Shown piece after piece: positions 1-11,984 of a DNA stretch of 64,000 nt. Source of the DNA: Varroa destructor (lineage: Eukaryota > Arthropoda > Arachnida > Mesostigmata > Varroidae); assembly GCF_002443255.2 (NCBI RefSeq), contig NW_019211454.1, positions 69,340,056 through 69,404,055 of the forward strand, written 5' to 3'. The notes beneath the pieces were generated by a model. That model searched no databases and was not told the DNA's origin. It saw only the letters and a list, made by a program, of their open reading frames with translations. A program made the position numbers and the translations under genes. The stretch's first letter is position 1; every line of letters begins with the position of its first letter.

Positions 1-50
1 GCTTGAATACTTTATAAACTGAATGCGGCTTCTCATTACTTCCGAACATT

Positions 51-236
51 TTGCATAAGTCCTGGGCGACGCACAACTACAATGACAAGTTTCCGCATCG
101 AATTTCTTTGGGTGACGGGAAGTGGTGCCTCCACGTTGATATGAAGCAGACGAAGGGATCGGCAACTCTTGAAAATACACTTAAGCCCAGGTTCGAGCTA
201 AATGGTTACCTTAAAAAGTACACGATTCGTATTTGA
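51..236 (+). CDS. Exon candidate at left edge, unassigned
   Basis: A frame open from about base 18 to TGA at 234 reads FPHRISLGDGKWCLHVDM then TLENTLKPRFELNG. Codon content is less A+T-rich than the surroundings. Possible internal donors are CCCAG/gttcga and AATG/gttacc. No homologue recognised. Confidence 0.25.
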   Translation: MHKSWATHNYNDKFPHRISLGDGKWCLHVDMKQTKGSATLENTLKPRFELNGYLKKYTIRI

Positions 237-537
237 TGTGATTAGAGGGATTTCACGCATTGGTAAGTTTTTCAACAAAATCAGATATGGTCAATAACGA
301 TTGTGGCCCAGTCGCATCAGGTGAACAAGAAAAAAGAATCCCAAACGCTAGCTCGACGCGCTTTTTAACAGTAGCTTTAAACGAACGCTATCATCTTTCG
401 AGCAACTGGATACAACAGCCATTATGTCTGACCATTTATGGCCTTTTTATGCTATTTATTCCCTGATTCGGGTCCGCTTACATCATCGTAACATCGATTA
501 GTATGTACTGAATATTGATTGACTTTTGCATTGACAG

Positions 538-620
538 CCGTTGCGATCGACACAAACGGTAGAACGCAGGACCGGATCCATGTGATGCATATGACCGAAT
601 ACATGGCGTCCTCTTACTAA
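538..620 (+). CDS. Small terminal exon candidate, unassigned
   Basis: Follows the acceptor TTGCATTGACAG and reads VAIDTNGRTQDRIHVMHM then TEYMASSY and TAA. It enters in phase 1, which would fit a donor at AATG/gttacc in the preceding candidate. Only 27 codons, so weak. Confidence 0.2.
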
Positions 621-2199
621 AACAGTCCAATGCACGAAACTGTTTAAACGAATATAGGTGTAATTGAAGAATGGACGCGAAGAAACAAACGCATCAGGTG
701 ATCAGAGCAGCGGATTAGGGACTAGTATTTGTTGAAACACGAGATCGTCTCTTAAAGATCCATAAATCTATTATTACGTACACATATCAGTGATTACAGA
801 TATATATATACATGTTACATCAACTAGGTACGGCAGTAGGCTTAAAAGTCCTCGTGGTCCCAGCCACGAAAAAGACCTCCGAGCATAACCGCCGTTCCTA
901 TGCAATTAATAGAATTTACAATTGAAAACATCAGTATTAGCCTGACCCGTGTTTGGGTTATATGATGTCACTTGCCAAGGCAACATATTTCAAAACACGT
1001 TCAGGTAAAGCTCTGAACATCTTCTAAAGGTTTTTATTTATGCTCGTATTCGAAATTTGCAGTTTATCCTTTAAGTACATCTATAACTCGTCCTTTTTCC
1101 TAAAATAGAAAACCAGCTTCGCATTTAACAGCTGTCTGCGTTTTATTTGCTACAACATAGCATATTAACCGCGGCCTAAATGTGCATGATGGCGAAAAAA
1201 GAAAAGGAACATAGTAGCGTACTAGATCATTGTAAACTTGTTAACGTTATGGGTTTCATTAGAGATCGTTGCGATTAACTAGCCCAATTTCACTAGAACT
1301 CTTCTTTTCATGCCAAAAGGTAATGTGTGTGTGTGTGTTTTTTTTTTGCAGCACAGTTGCGCTGTGCGAATAGGTATACATTACAGGTATGAAGAGCTGC
1401 TTAAGAAGCCATTGTACAAATCGACCATTTGGCTCCGATTGGCATTACGAAGTGCAGACGAAGTATACTTAAAATGAAAAAAAAAACGCAGACGAACCCG
1501 GTCTTATTAATCAAGCCTTGTTCATTTGTTCAATATGTCTTTTGATACTGTCTATAAGATTTTTTTAAATTTTCGTATCTTATACCTCATCGTAAAGCAA
1601 GGCTATCGATCCTGACAACAGTATAAAATATTGGCCTGCAAAGATTTTTAATTTTTCAGAAAACATCCCGATTTTTTGCTTAGTCAGCCTTCCATATTCT
1701 GGTAGCTAAGCCGACTGCTTAACCCGTTCAGGTGGAGTTATTTATAAAAGGAACCATCTATGCAGAGATGTTATGAAGTAAACGTGTTATAAATACACCT
1801 GTGTTGACGCGACCTACACTGTGGCTTCAAAATGTATTCGACCTCCCCTGAATTTCAGACATAATTGCCATTATAAGCATTATAATGAGTCCATGAAAAG
1901 CTTCGACTTACCCATAAATGGTTCTATAATTTCAAACAACATTTCGCACAAATTGCATAGGTGAAAGATCTAGGATGAAACACAGGTAAGCACCCAAGCG
2001 TATATCAAAAGGCACAAAAACGCGTACCTCACAAAAACGTGTCTCTCACTGTCCGAAATGTATTTTAGTTTGCGAATTGTTGTATTATGCTGATTTTATT
2101 GTTAGGAAGATCTGATATTAGACAAGCCATACAGATGAAACTTCTCTAGAAACATTAAGGTCAAGATGCTTTATTGTTGCTATTGTTCAGTTTTTCCAG
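621..2199. other. No supported gene
   Basis: A+T-rich DNA. A GT run followed by a T run sits near 1325-1349. A 17-codon minus-strand tail near 848-888 (reading MLGGLFRGWDHEDF) is too short to call. Confidence 0.5.
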
Positions 2200-3399
2200 T
2201 TACAAACATTTACCGAAAAACGAAAAATGTTTGGACGTAACCCGAACGAGGACTCCGGCGAGGCTACGATCAAAGCTATCCTTCACGATCGTTTTCTAGG
2301 TAGCAAGAACTAGTAGGAATGATGTTTGGGAGTCACATATACACGAAACGAGTGGTGTTTCCAGTGATTGAAAACGTTGCTCAGGCGTACGACTGATGAA
2401 ACTCTACGAAAAAAAAAAAGGTCATGCCTTTTCGATGAAATATGAAATTGTAACATTAATCGGGCTTAGAAACTACTGTTTCTAGCTAAAAAACATGAAT
2501 AACCTTGAGATTACGTTCCATTGATCGACGAAACTTGATAAACATTTAGCTCCAGCCTTTGACTAGACTGCTATCATGAACTAAAGTTTTGTTAGTAAAC
2601 AAGACGTTAGGAGGCAAAAATACTGTTTAATATGAAAGTGATTTATTTACTTTTTCTGAACTTATCGAACGATTCGTTGCTGATAGACCCTTTTTAGTAA
2701 GGTAAACTGGGAAGTTAAAGACCATAAAAGAGGTGACTACGATTCAGGCTCGCAAATGGACCGCAGAAGGCCGAACGACGAATTGGTGTGGCAACTGAAG
2801 CTCTTGAAGTAAGCAAAGTGTAAACGGTATGATTTCTATCGATTTAAAGTGGATTGTCTCGAAATGCGTATCATAAGATCGCTGAAGCTGGTATCAAAAG
2901 CTAAAAATAGGGTTCCCCATAAATTAAATCGCAGATAGATGAAAATACGTGTAATGTGTTTCATAAACGATTTGTGTAACTATTACCGACGAATAAATAG
3001 ATGGGACATGAGTCTGTCTGCGCTGTCCGCCGACGAGGAAAAACAGACTAGCCAGTGACACCTCGAACAAGAGCGACATACGACTTTGGTAATAGTGTTG
3101 AATATCTACACTGGACTCGGGATACATACAGCTCGAAAACGGAAGAGTCAATGCTGGCAGATATTTCAGTTTCGTGAAGAGCATCATGTTAGATGTGTGG
3201 CGCAACGATCGATCAATCGATCGGCGCTTTCAGCGTAATTACGCGGCGACAACCCACAAACCAGTCGCGATCTGGATCGAGTAAACATGATCGAGCGACG
3301 GCTTCCACCCCATATTCACCAACAGATTTCAATTGCTTTCGTGCCCTAGAAGAGGCTATGAAGCGAGTCGATCTTCTTAAACAAAACATCGATGACTAG
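2200..3399 (+). CDS. Three-exon 3' gene end, unassigned
   Basis: Three short open segments join with matching phases: 2200-2299 (acceptor TCAGTTTTTCCAG, reading MFGRNPNEDSGEATIK), 2748-2808 (acceptor CGATTCAG, reading MDRRRPNDELVWQLKLL, donor gtaagc) and 3234-3399 (acceptor GGCGCTTTCAG, reading FRALEEAMKRVDLLKQNIDD then TAG). Entry and exit phases run 0-1, 1-2, 2-stop. The end looks helical or coiled-coil. I do not recognise the protein. Each junction has only a one-in-three phase agreement by chance, so this is moderate evidence. Two 5' candidates on the same strand are listed separately. Confidence 0.35.
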
Positions 3400-3856
3400 A
3401 TGATGTAGAGCAATGCAAATGATAAGCATAAAGTTGTTGATAAACTTTGCGTGTTGGCCTTTGAAACCAACAAGCAGAAATACATTCAACATTAGCAAAA
3501 TATCGACGTTTTATTTATACAATGGATAGTTTTTTAGTTTGCTAAGTAATTCCACACAACCTAATAGAAAAAGCATAATCCGACTGAGCTAGATTAAACT
3601 TTATCAGAATCTATGTCGGTTTACACGTTCCGTTTTTATTCCTTCGCTGCTTCTCGTAGTTTAGTATTCAAACCGAAATGAAGTTACTGCAAGTTGAGCT
3701 AATATTGCGTAGTAATTCTGCTGATTAATTAGATTTTAGATTTGCAACTATTTAGTTCTACAGTATTACATGACAGGTAGAAATATTTGGTTTGCTTGAC
3801 CTATAATTTTTGCATATAACCTGACTCCTCATAGTTCTTGTTTTAATATATTTCAG

Positions 3857-3964
3857 CGTTGTAACGGCATACATTTAGGTCCCTATACGATTCAGGTCCT
3901 CAGATATTTAGATTCGGCACGAATTTCGCATATCAGGCACAGACTGGAAAGGGACTCACACTAG
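3857..3964 (+). CDS. Small terminal exon candidate, unassigned
   Basis: After the acceptor TTTTAATATATTTCAG an open frame reads GPYTIQVLRYLDSARISHIR then TAG. It could be an alternative last exon of the 2.2-3.4 kb gene. Thirty-five open codons can occur by chance. Confidence 0.2.
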   Translation, partial: RCNGIHLGPYTIQVLRYLDSARISHIRHRLERDSH

Positions 3965-4012
3965 TCTTTGTATCAAATGTATTAAAGCCGCATTATGGTG
4001 TATTCATGCAGG

Positions 4013-4013
<1 letters not shown>

Positions 4014-4051
<38 letters not shown>

Positions 4052-4058
4052 TATATAC
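4014..4058. repeat. (TA)n microsatellite
   Basis: About 15 TA units, then an interrupted second block (ACACATATATATATACAC). Simple repeat. Confidence 0.9.
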
Positions 4059-4516
4059 ACTTTATAAACCAGAGGAAAGTAGATAGATGATGGGCACATG
4101 TTTTTGCAAGGTCGAGCACTAACTGATACAGTAAGGCCCAGTTTCTTTTTTTGATTGAGTTTGGCCCAGTTTTTGGATCATGAAATTCAGACTGTGACAC
4201 GATAAAGATATTATTTATGTTAGTTATCTACCATTGCTTAACTGGGTGCTAAGCCATTACAGATCAGGATGCGAAACGGTATATTGCTTCACTCTCACAA
4301 CATGTTGCATGGTAAAATATCTATAACTTTACTCTGAAGTTCCGCTTATCACACACATATTTGAAACAACTATATGACTTAATGAATAGACATAATCCGA
4401 AACGGGTTAATATTTACAATGAAAGAGTTTTACGCCTCGTTACCGATGTAAGGAGTTCCACTTGTGATTCGAGTTTACCATTTTATTCGACCTTGTAGCT
4501 TGCCAATTGTACGTCC

Positions 4517-4873
4517 TCATTGCAACTTCCATGACAGCCAGTGGCAGCACTTTCTCATTGAAGAAAAATCCGTTTTCTTATCGACAGCCATTGTGGATGC
4601 ATAATATTTATCTAAATATATTAGTCGATATATAATTATTGTTAATATCATAGATAGATATATAGATGTTTCTTCATCAAATATAATTAAAATTCTTTCA
4701 AACACCCTTAAATGATTCATTATTATATTACAATATTTAATTTCCAGAGCGCAATTAGCAGTAATCATTCTATATTTGCATGCCGAAGGATTCCAAACCA
4801 AATCCTTATCATATGGTTTTGGTGGGTTTCTGCCGATAATCACAGGAGTTTTGCAAAGTAGACCCACTTGCTT
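4517..4873 (-). CDS. Long A+T-rich terminal exon candidate, unassigned
   Basis: On the minus strand the acceptor CAGAATTTTTAG is followed in phase 0 by 118 codons ending TGA at 4517. It reads LLCKTPVIIGRNPPKPYDKD near the start and is very rich in Ile, Leu and Tyr later. G+C is about 30%. A frame this long is expected about once by chance in a window like this, so splice context is the main support. Confidence 0.3.
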   Translation of the reverse strand, partial: KQVGLLCKTPVIIGRNPPKPYDKDLVWNPSACKYRMITANCALEIKYCNIIMNHLRVFERILIIFDEETSIYLSMILTIIIYRLIYLDKYYASTMAVDKKTDFSSMRKCCHWLSWKLQ

Positions 4874-5231
4874 CTAAAAATTCTGTCTAAATATGGACAC
4901 TTTTTTCAATGGCACAGTTCGTTTTAGTTCTCTATTGATATCTCTACAACTTTTTCCCTTCTGAAATTGTGATTCTTCGACAAGTACCTTTGCTTTTCGC
5001 CTCATACATCTTGAATGTTGGTGACTGTGACCGCCAAAACATTTGCATGACACTCGCGTTCACTTGTCACGAATCATCTATTTCACCCAGAATTGAACAA
5101 GAGTTTAATATTAATAATACACTAAGAAGACTGTCTGCATTGCCCACTGAGTTCTCCTGCCTCGGTTAGTGAATTTCTTTGCTACAAAGTTTACCTAATA
5201 ATGAAGGCATTATCGCCCCCTAGCGGAATAT

Positions 5232-5661
5232 TTGCCTTTAATCATATCTATATATTTAGAGCACGGGGCACGGAACCTTTTACGCTTTCAAACTGATCGT
5301 GTCCACGAAGCAGAGGACGACGTACACTATTACACCTTGTTAATTCTTCCTGTCTTCGAAGAAACGCGATGGGCACCTGGAAAGTTATATCTTGGAAATG
5401 GGCAACTCCAGGGTTAACACCCCGAGGGCATTCCCCAGAGAAAGTCTGGCCGTCTTCACCAAATTTGCGCTAGGCACTACTACTGGAACAAAAAAACGAT
5501 TACAACAAGAGATAGTCACTGGCAAAAGACCTTCAGCATCAATAGCCTTCAAAGTCGAATGGGCAATAATCTATTTAAAGCGAGCTAGACGCGTCTCTTC
5601 TGATTCCAGCCAGGTAGCAGCTCACCAGATTGTCATGAATGACGAAATCTTGAAAGAATGA
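5232..5661 (+). pseudogene. Two overlapping frames, possible frameshifted coding relic
   Basis: Frame one (5232-5417) reads RVHEAEDDVHYYTLLILP and FEETRWAPGKLYLGNG. Frame two (5392-5661, ATG GGC AAC) reads TGTKKRLQQEIVTGKRPSAS and FKVEWAIIYLKRARR. The block is GC-richer than its flanks and both halves look coding. They overlap by 26 bases with no room for an intron, so a frameshifted relic or a base-call indel is more likely than splicing. Family not recognised. Confidence 0.3.
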
Positions 5662-6598
5662 GCAGGAGGGCAATGGCTTGCCCTCTCGTTTAGAAGTCGT
5701 GAGTTTGACGAAAGTCTCTCCGACCGACCCATTTACTGAAATAACTGGGGCCGCTATTACTTAGTAACATTCAGCCTGTAGTACGGCAAGTTGAATATCT
5801 GGGCTGTTTGGAATGACGCCTAAGGGAAGACAATGGGTTAATTTTGCTGACGCTACTCTTGGAACGAAAGTATCATACATTTTCGGTGATGTGCGTAAAA
5901 CATTAAACCCATTGCCTTGCGTAAGCAAAAATATTATCGAAACTTTTGCCTGATAGCTTATATATGGAAACATGTAGGAAAAGAGGAACGTCACAGACTT
6001 TTTCAAATTGTTTTCGCATATGCTCATATGACACCTGCGCATCCGCGCCGTTCTAACGAGTGCAGGTTCGTTTTTAAAGCGACTAAAAAACTACAGTGTA
6101 GACATAATTATTTATTTTGTATAGAATTACTCGGCGAATACTGACTTATGCGAAAATTTTGTTTATTGCTCACAGTGAAATCAAGGCAAATGCGGTTTTA
6201 TTTCAACAACCCCGTTGGTATTCTGTGAGTTTTTATAGAATGCATGGTTTCCATATTTCATTAGGGTAAACGTTTTCGAAAACTTTGTCCCATTTTGGAT
6301 AATTATTTCTCCCGCAGGGACAAACACAACGTAAGTCTTGCTTAAATAACGCCCTGGATAATTTTACTATGAAAATACGGTTATTATGGCAACTTAGTTA
6401 TATTTTAAACACTTAAACTCTATCTAAATATCTAGTATTAACTTACGCTTAAGAAAGTACATTTCAAATGTAAAACACCGATATTCCTGGATTTAGATAT
6501 CCATTTCTCGACGTGATCTTTTTTCAAATATTCCCTTTATTTGCCCTGTAATAGTTACTCGTCGCTGATTTCGTACCTGTAATTATTCACTTTTTTAG

Positions 6599-6946
6599 TG
6601 TACGTCCATTTTGGTATTAATAGCAATTCCTGACTTAGATAAACTACTCAACCGTCCTTTAAGAACGATGCGTCAAGTCGGAGTCTTGGAACTGAATGAG
6701 CGACTGATACTTGCTTTGATTCTTTTTAAAAAAGTTTTTAAGACCCAGTCATTTCTACTCATGACATCTTCCACATATCACATTCATAAAAATCTTCTGA
6801 AGCCTTCTAACAATGGTCCTTTGAAACCATGTAACGAAAAGACAAAGCTCACGGTAATGCAGACGGTCCTTTTATTTAACTTATTATTCAACGACTCAAG
6901 TTCTTCGAACACAAGATCAAATTTAATTCTTAAGCTCAGAAACTAA
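6599..6946 (+). CDS. Terminal exon candidate, 115 codons, unassigned
   Basis: TATTCACTTTTTTAG is followed in phase 0 by an open frame ending TAA. It reads RTMRQVGVLELNERLILALI then a Lys/Ser/Asn-rich second half (KNLLKPSNNGPLKPCNEKTK). Frame length plus a strong acceptor is the evidence. No domain recognised. Confidence 0.35.
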   Translation, partial: CTSILVLIAIPDLDKLLNRPLRTMRQVGVLELNERLILALILFKKVFKTQSFLLMTSSTYHIHKNLLKPSNNGPLKPCNEKTKLTVMQTVLLFNLLFNDSSSSNTRSNLILKLRN

Positions 6947-8519
6947 TGCAAGCTTGCTCCCGATAATTTGATAAATTAATACCTAACACGATTTTTTCCC
7001 TATTTAAGTTACATAAAAGCGCAGGATCCATTTACAAACTGGCCTGTGTTTTCTGAAGTGGAAACGAAAAAAAAAGTAGGTAAAATTCACCTTCTCAATT
7101 AGGTAGCATACTCAAAGCTAGTGGCATCTTTGAAGGTCTTAGTAATTAGTAAAGGTAAGGTTCATATCGGAAAAGCAAAGATACATTTCAAGCTTGCACA
7201 TGCAAAAACACCTAATTTTATATTGATGTTTATTTATTTTTTAATTTATTATTAACTCACATTTTAATGAACAACTTGTCGTTTACTATAACTATCCAAA
7301 TAACCTAACTTGAATTAATGTGGTCTCCTTTCATGTGAAAGCGATCAAATAAGCTGTAGCTGTGGTTAAATTGAGAACCTGCTAAGATAATTATTTTTGC
7401 TATTAGATAATTGATTGAGGGAACCGTCTAGTTGAATAGAGCAAATAATTGTTTTTCTGTTAGTCATATCATAGAAACGAAAGCTAAGACCATTTAAGAA
7501 TTGTAAGTATCTGATTACTATTGCGGTTCGTAGAGTTTCTCCTTCTAGCAGTCTGTTATTTGAGAATTTTAACAATATGTAAAATTGTTGCCGTTAATTA
7601 AACAAATATGCTTTAAGGAGAATTGCAGTATACAAATATGTATATATTTTTTTTTATTTAGAGGCGTATGCATCTACAAAAAATTACTACGCCTTCCACT
7701 CAAAGCATGACAGGCTCGATCTCAAACGTTATATAACATTTATTACTTTTAGAATAAATTATCCAAGCAATAAATATATCTATAACATCTAAGCTAAAAC
7801 AGCGTAGTCGCCTGATCCTTTCGTATTGTATCATTTCAAACCATTTCACTGTTTCGATAGCACTTTTTTTTTCAAGATTTCTCTCAAATCGCAAGGACTC
7901 ATACTGATGTTAATGGGTTGAATTTCTAATATAAAGCTTATATTTGATTTCTAGTTTAAGAATGTCTTTGGTATGTTTTAGCTTCTTTACCAGATATTAA
8001 TTTTCGAGGAAAGATTACCAGGCGAAGCTTGCCAGTCCCCACTATTTACGGTGAGAAAGAACTACTGCGTTACTATTGTTTATGGTCATCATTGTACTCT
8101 TTTTTTTTTTCACTTATTATCCCTAACGTCCGTAAATGAGTTTTTTTGTCCTCGTTTCGGGTGCGCTAGCTCTGAGGTGTTTTAAGGTCCGCGAGATTGG
8201 TTGCGTCCAAGAGCTACCTATATATAGAGTATTGGGCTTATCCCTGTCTTAATTTACGAAAATTCTTTATACGCGTCATAGCCTCAACAAATTCGAGTTA
8301 TACTGTGCAAGGAGAATGCTTATTATCTTAATTTCATTTTTTCCGATTCTTTCTGGAAAAAGGGCAGTCCGTTACATTCACGAAAATCAACAAAACAGCT
8401 ACCATATTTTAGGAGTTCACACCAATACCAAAAGATAATAACGGGTTTAGCCTTTTAATTAAGCAGTGTACGACATCCGGGAGTGTAATGTATCGACAGT
8501 GTTTATTCTGCTCTTCCAG
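6947..8519. other. No supported gene
   Basis: Very A+T-rich. Two minus-strand frames (7366-7575, 7700-7894) lack splice or compositional support. Confidence 0.5.
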
Positions 8520-8602
8520 AAAACGCTGAAAACGAGCAACTTTCGCTTTATTGCGCGATCATTAATGGGCGCTACGTGATAAAAAAATCACTAGAAAATT
8601 AA
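8520..8602 (+). CDS. Small plus-strand terminal exon candidate
   Basis: Acceptor TTTATTCTGCTCTTCCAG, then ENEQLSLYCAIINGRYVIKK and TAA. The acceptor is strong, but only 27 codons. Unassigned. Confidence 0.22.
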
Positions 8603-8689
8603 CTTTTTAGTTAAATCAAGTAGTTAAACCCTTGAATAAGCGTATCATCTACCCATTCAAAGCGTGTTTGAAGCACATTTGAAACTTAC

Positions 8690-8952
8690 AGAAGTAAAGA
8701 CCATACTTTCTGTCCTAAGAAAGCTTTTGCAAAAACCAAGGCCAAAGTGATGAGCCAAATGATGAAAAATGAAAATAAGTGAAACAAAAAATAATTTAAT
8801 TTCCTTGATATTGTGTCGATCGCGTTGGCTGAAAATCTGTGCACAGATGACGCTCGTGAGCAAACAGAAGCTACACATGTGGCATGTACGTAATAACACT
8901 TCGTACGTGATTTGTCTTCTATTGCTTGTTAAGGTAGGCATAACGCGTGTAC
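8690..8952 (-). CDS. Exon candidate with strong donor, minus strand
   Basis: Minus acceptor TAATATTGGTTAG, then ATG at 8941 (MPTLTSNRRQITYEVLLR), CHMCSFCLLTSVICAQIF, a hydrophobic stretch IKLFFVSLIFIFHHLAHHF, and donor ACTTCT/gtaagt at 8690. Both splice sites are good and the frame is open throughout. Just upstream, 8989-9108 is a second minus-strand open segment (ISVLKARLKFEYQREGTN) in a compatible phase, but the intron between would be only about 40 bases. Confidence 0.35.
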
Positions 8953-8988
8953 CTAACCAATATTAAAAATTAACCTCTAAAATCAGTC

Positions 8989-9108
8989 TTAACCACATCC
9001 TCGCGGATCTTGAGGAATAATTCGGCAGTGAATTAAGGCAGAGAAGGTGTTTGTTCCTTCGCGCTGATACTCAAATTTCAGACGCGCTTTTAGAACACTG
9101 ATGGGCGC
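8989..9108 (-). CDS. Small minus-strand exon candidate
   Basis: Minus acceptor AATTGGTGTTTAG, then 39 codons reading ISVLKARLKFEYQREGTN and ALIHCRIIPQDPRGCG before TAA. GC-richer than flanks. Unassigned. Confidence 0.25.
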   Translation of the reverse strand, partial: APISVLKARLKFEYQREGTNTFSALIHCRIIPQDPRGCG

Positions 9109-9599
9109 CTAAACACCAATTTTTTTTTTGTAATTCTGGCCAGTAGAAAACAAATCGTAAAAAAAAATGCTTAATCGTTTAGGCGCGATCCTGTTCATCA
9201 TTATCTTACTTACTGTAGGATCGCTTTTCTGGAAAGTTGAAAAGCTGAAAAAGGTATATCAAAACTTGCATTATAAAAGCCACTTATAGAATGTTGTGCT
9301 CGTTCATGGAAGTCATAGCTCGTAATTGTGAGTATTTCATCTGGAATGTAAGCCTGAAAGAGAGCCAGACGTTTTATAATTAGTTTTATGAATAAAATTG
9401 AATATATTTATCTTTTTAGATGCTAGGGGCTTAACTATATCTTAGACCGGTTAAAAAGCAATTTTGTGTTTTCAGCTCTTAAAGAATCTTGGATAATCCT
9501 TCAAATCTTTTCTAAATGAAGTCTAATGTCTATAGCCCGTCTATCTACGTCCACTACATTCACTAAGTCCAGCTAGCTTGTATTAGAAAAACCTAGTCA

Positions 9600-10025
9600 G
9601 ATTCCAAGATGCTGATGTGGAAGTGGTGGATGTTGGAATGCAAATATTCCTTCTTGCGGCCAGGTTTGTCGTAAAAAACAGCTATTTTTTGTTCTCAGTA
9701 TAGATGCTAGCAGACAGTAGAAATGCTTCCTTCGTGTGTGTGTAATCAGTTATATGTATATATTCAAACGGTAGGCCAAGGAACTTTTTTTGAGATTACA
9801 TGGAACCCAGTGCCCTGCGTTTGAGGTTATTCGTGGTACGTACAAATGATTGCAGAAAATACTACGGCCAATCTCTACTCGCAATCTGTTCAGAGAGCTC
9901 CTGAGATGACCTATCCAATTATCCACGCAATGTAGCTGCAGATTATCAGCGTCTGCTTTTTGCGGCCGTCCAGAGCATGATCTATGCTTCAGTTTTATAT
10001 TTCGAACTATGGGGCATTGAAACAA
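9600..10025 (-). mobile_element. Decayed mariner-family transposase fragment
   Basis: The minus-strand frame 9750-10025 contains KLKHRSCSGRPQKADADNLQ and, about 50 residues later, GHWVPCNLKKSSLAYRLNI. Both the sequence and the spacing match mariner transposases: the GRP linker with acidic residues between the two helix-turn-helix units, and the G-x-W-V-P-x-x-L motif before the catalytic domain. The same frame continues to about 9600 through a stop, with LLASILRTKNSCFLR resembling the next conserved helix. The catalytic D,D34D residues are not recognisable. Another 94-codon minus frame (10007-10291) overlaps in the -1 frame but shows no mariner N-terminus. I did not find terminal repeats. An inactive old copy. 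Confidence 0.6.
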
Positions 10026-10291
10026 TAGGATTCAAATACTGCTGATTTTCTTTCACTTTCGCACAGAATCCTTGTTACCCCAGCGGAGAAATGATCAACA
10101 TGGTGGTGTAGCATATGTAGTTTTAAGTGTAATCTTTCACTTAATACTGTTAATGATACGACAAGTGTCCAGCGTATCAGCGCTCCAGCTCTCAAACCAA
10201 ACCGATTCACAAAGTACACAGGTAAAAAAAACTGAAAAGCTTCCCAGACTACTTTTTTTTTTTTAACCTGATATATAAACCTTTTGACCAT

Positions 10292-11801
10292 ATTTTCTTT
10301 ATGAAGTTTTTTGTTAGAAAGTACACAAACTTAATGTCTAAGAACTAGTAATTCAATGCGTGTATAAAGACTGGCGGAATTCACCGACCGCTGTATTCAC
10401 AAAGGCCGCACTCACTGCGACCGCGCCCAGTGATATCAAACACATGCTAATCCAAAAGGGACACACCCAAAAAATTATAAGGGCTTTCAGCGACCAAATG
10501 AAGATTTGATACAACGATACCGAAAAGAGGTACAGCCATTAAAATATCTATTGCAACGAGGGTCGACGTAAGCGTATCCAAACAACAAATTAGCTCCTAA
10601 AATTTATCACGACATACATTATAAACTGGCCGTCTAATATGGAAAAACATACAGGTGCTGACCAAAGAAAGCGTTTCTATATGCATGTGAGAACAAGCGA
10701 TACGACAAATAACACCATTTTCAAAATGGCTTCTATGTAATTTCGTACTTGTATTCATACAACATAATAATAGGAAGCTTTTCACAGCTTACAGAACCCG
10801 GTTTTAACTTGAGAAAACTTTATCAACGTCTTTGAAAGACTTGCAAGACTGGTCATGACTTCTTATCATCAGGCGTATATATATATAAAAGCCTGTGCGT
10901 CATACAATCGCAGGAGAACCGTTATAAAGTAGCGTGCTTATATGATGGCCAGCTCAAGTTATAGGCCATGTCCAATCCTTAACAATTAGGTCTATAATAT
11001 ACAACTATCGTTTATCGCTATGTGTAGTCATTTTGGGCTAACGAATATAAAGTTAAACGATAACCTGAGTAGGTTAACTTCGCCAAAAATATAAAGAGAA
11101 ACCTACAAATGACTGAAAGTACCAATGGCGTGCTGGGGAACTTTAAGTTGTAGTCCTTAAAAAGTGGAACAATTAAATTTCGGGAATACGTTCAACAAAG
11201 AGTTGCCCCTTAGCCACAGAAAAGCCACGTATGGGCTAAGAAAACTACAGTTAATCAAAAACACAATTCTAATTATACTACAATCGGGGCGTAAACGACG
11301 AAAAAAAAATTAAGCTTATTCGTTGCAGTTCATTATCCACTTTCCGTTAATCGACAAGATACGAATCATCTGAAGTAATCATTTGCCCCTTTATTTGTTT
11401 GTACAGTGTTTACACACAAAGTCTATTAACTTTTTTCACATGTTATGTATTTGGGAATCGATGCCTAAGACTTCTATTAATCCAATGTTTTCAATACAAA
11501 TCTTTACTTATTTCCACACAGGGCCTGTACAAAAGTTAAGGGGTCACTGAGCTTTATTGACACTTTCTCAGTTAACATTTATTAAACAATATTATGCAGC
11601 TTATTTTGCCAATCTTTTTAGCAATACATAAGTTGGTAGTGCCGTGCATTTCAAAATAAAAAATTAGAGACAAGTTATACGACAGATAATTTTAAGGATA
11701 ATACGTTCCGTTTCGAATCCGATCAATCGTAAAAAGTTTAAAAACAACTTCATTTTTTAAACTGCTTTCTTACAAATTATCTTTTTGCTTTTTTTGTCTA
11801 G
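10292..11801. other. No supported gene
   Basis: Mostly A+T-rich. Near 10350-10509 a plus frame reads TAVFTKAALTATAPSDIKHM and is GC-rich, while minus is open too (MCLISLGAVAVSAAFVNTAV), so neither is called. Confidence 0.4.
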
Positions 11802-11819
11802 GAGATGCGTACATACAGG
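11802..11819 (+). CDS. 18-nt microexon candidate
   Basis: GAGATGCGTACATACAGG lies between a very strong acceptor (CTTTTTGCTTTTTTTGTCTAG) and a near-perfect donor (AGG/gtgagt). Eighteen bases keep the frame. The next open segment on this strand starts at 11985. Confidence 0.3.
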
Positions 11820-11984
11820 GTGAGTTGCAACAATGTCTGAAATGTTTTCACGGAAAGAGTCAACTTTTTTTTGTCGTAATAATTGATAATATCTTAAAAC
11901 GTTCAACATACTCCTTAAAGTACTCCTCCATAAAGTCTTTAAAACTTTGCACTAGCTTTTCGATTTTGGATCACTGTTGTTTAG

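Noticed and set aside
848..888. Minus-strand C-terminal-looking frame (MLGGLFRGWDHEDF) after an acceptor-like TTGCATAG
   Set aside because: Only about 17 codons; such fragments occur often by chance.
9587..10058. A plus-strand series of exon-like frames (reading DADVEVVDVGMQIFLLAA, then YQRLLFAAVQSMIYASVLYF)
   Set aside because: They are antisense to the mariner transposase remnant, which explains the openness; one also needs a stop codon to be skipped.
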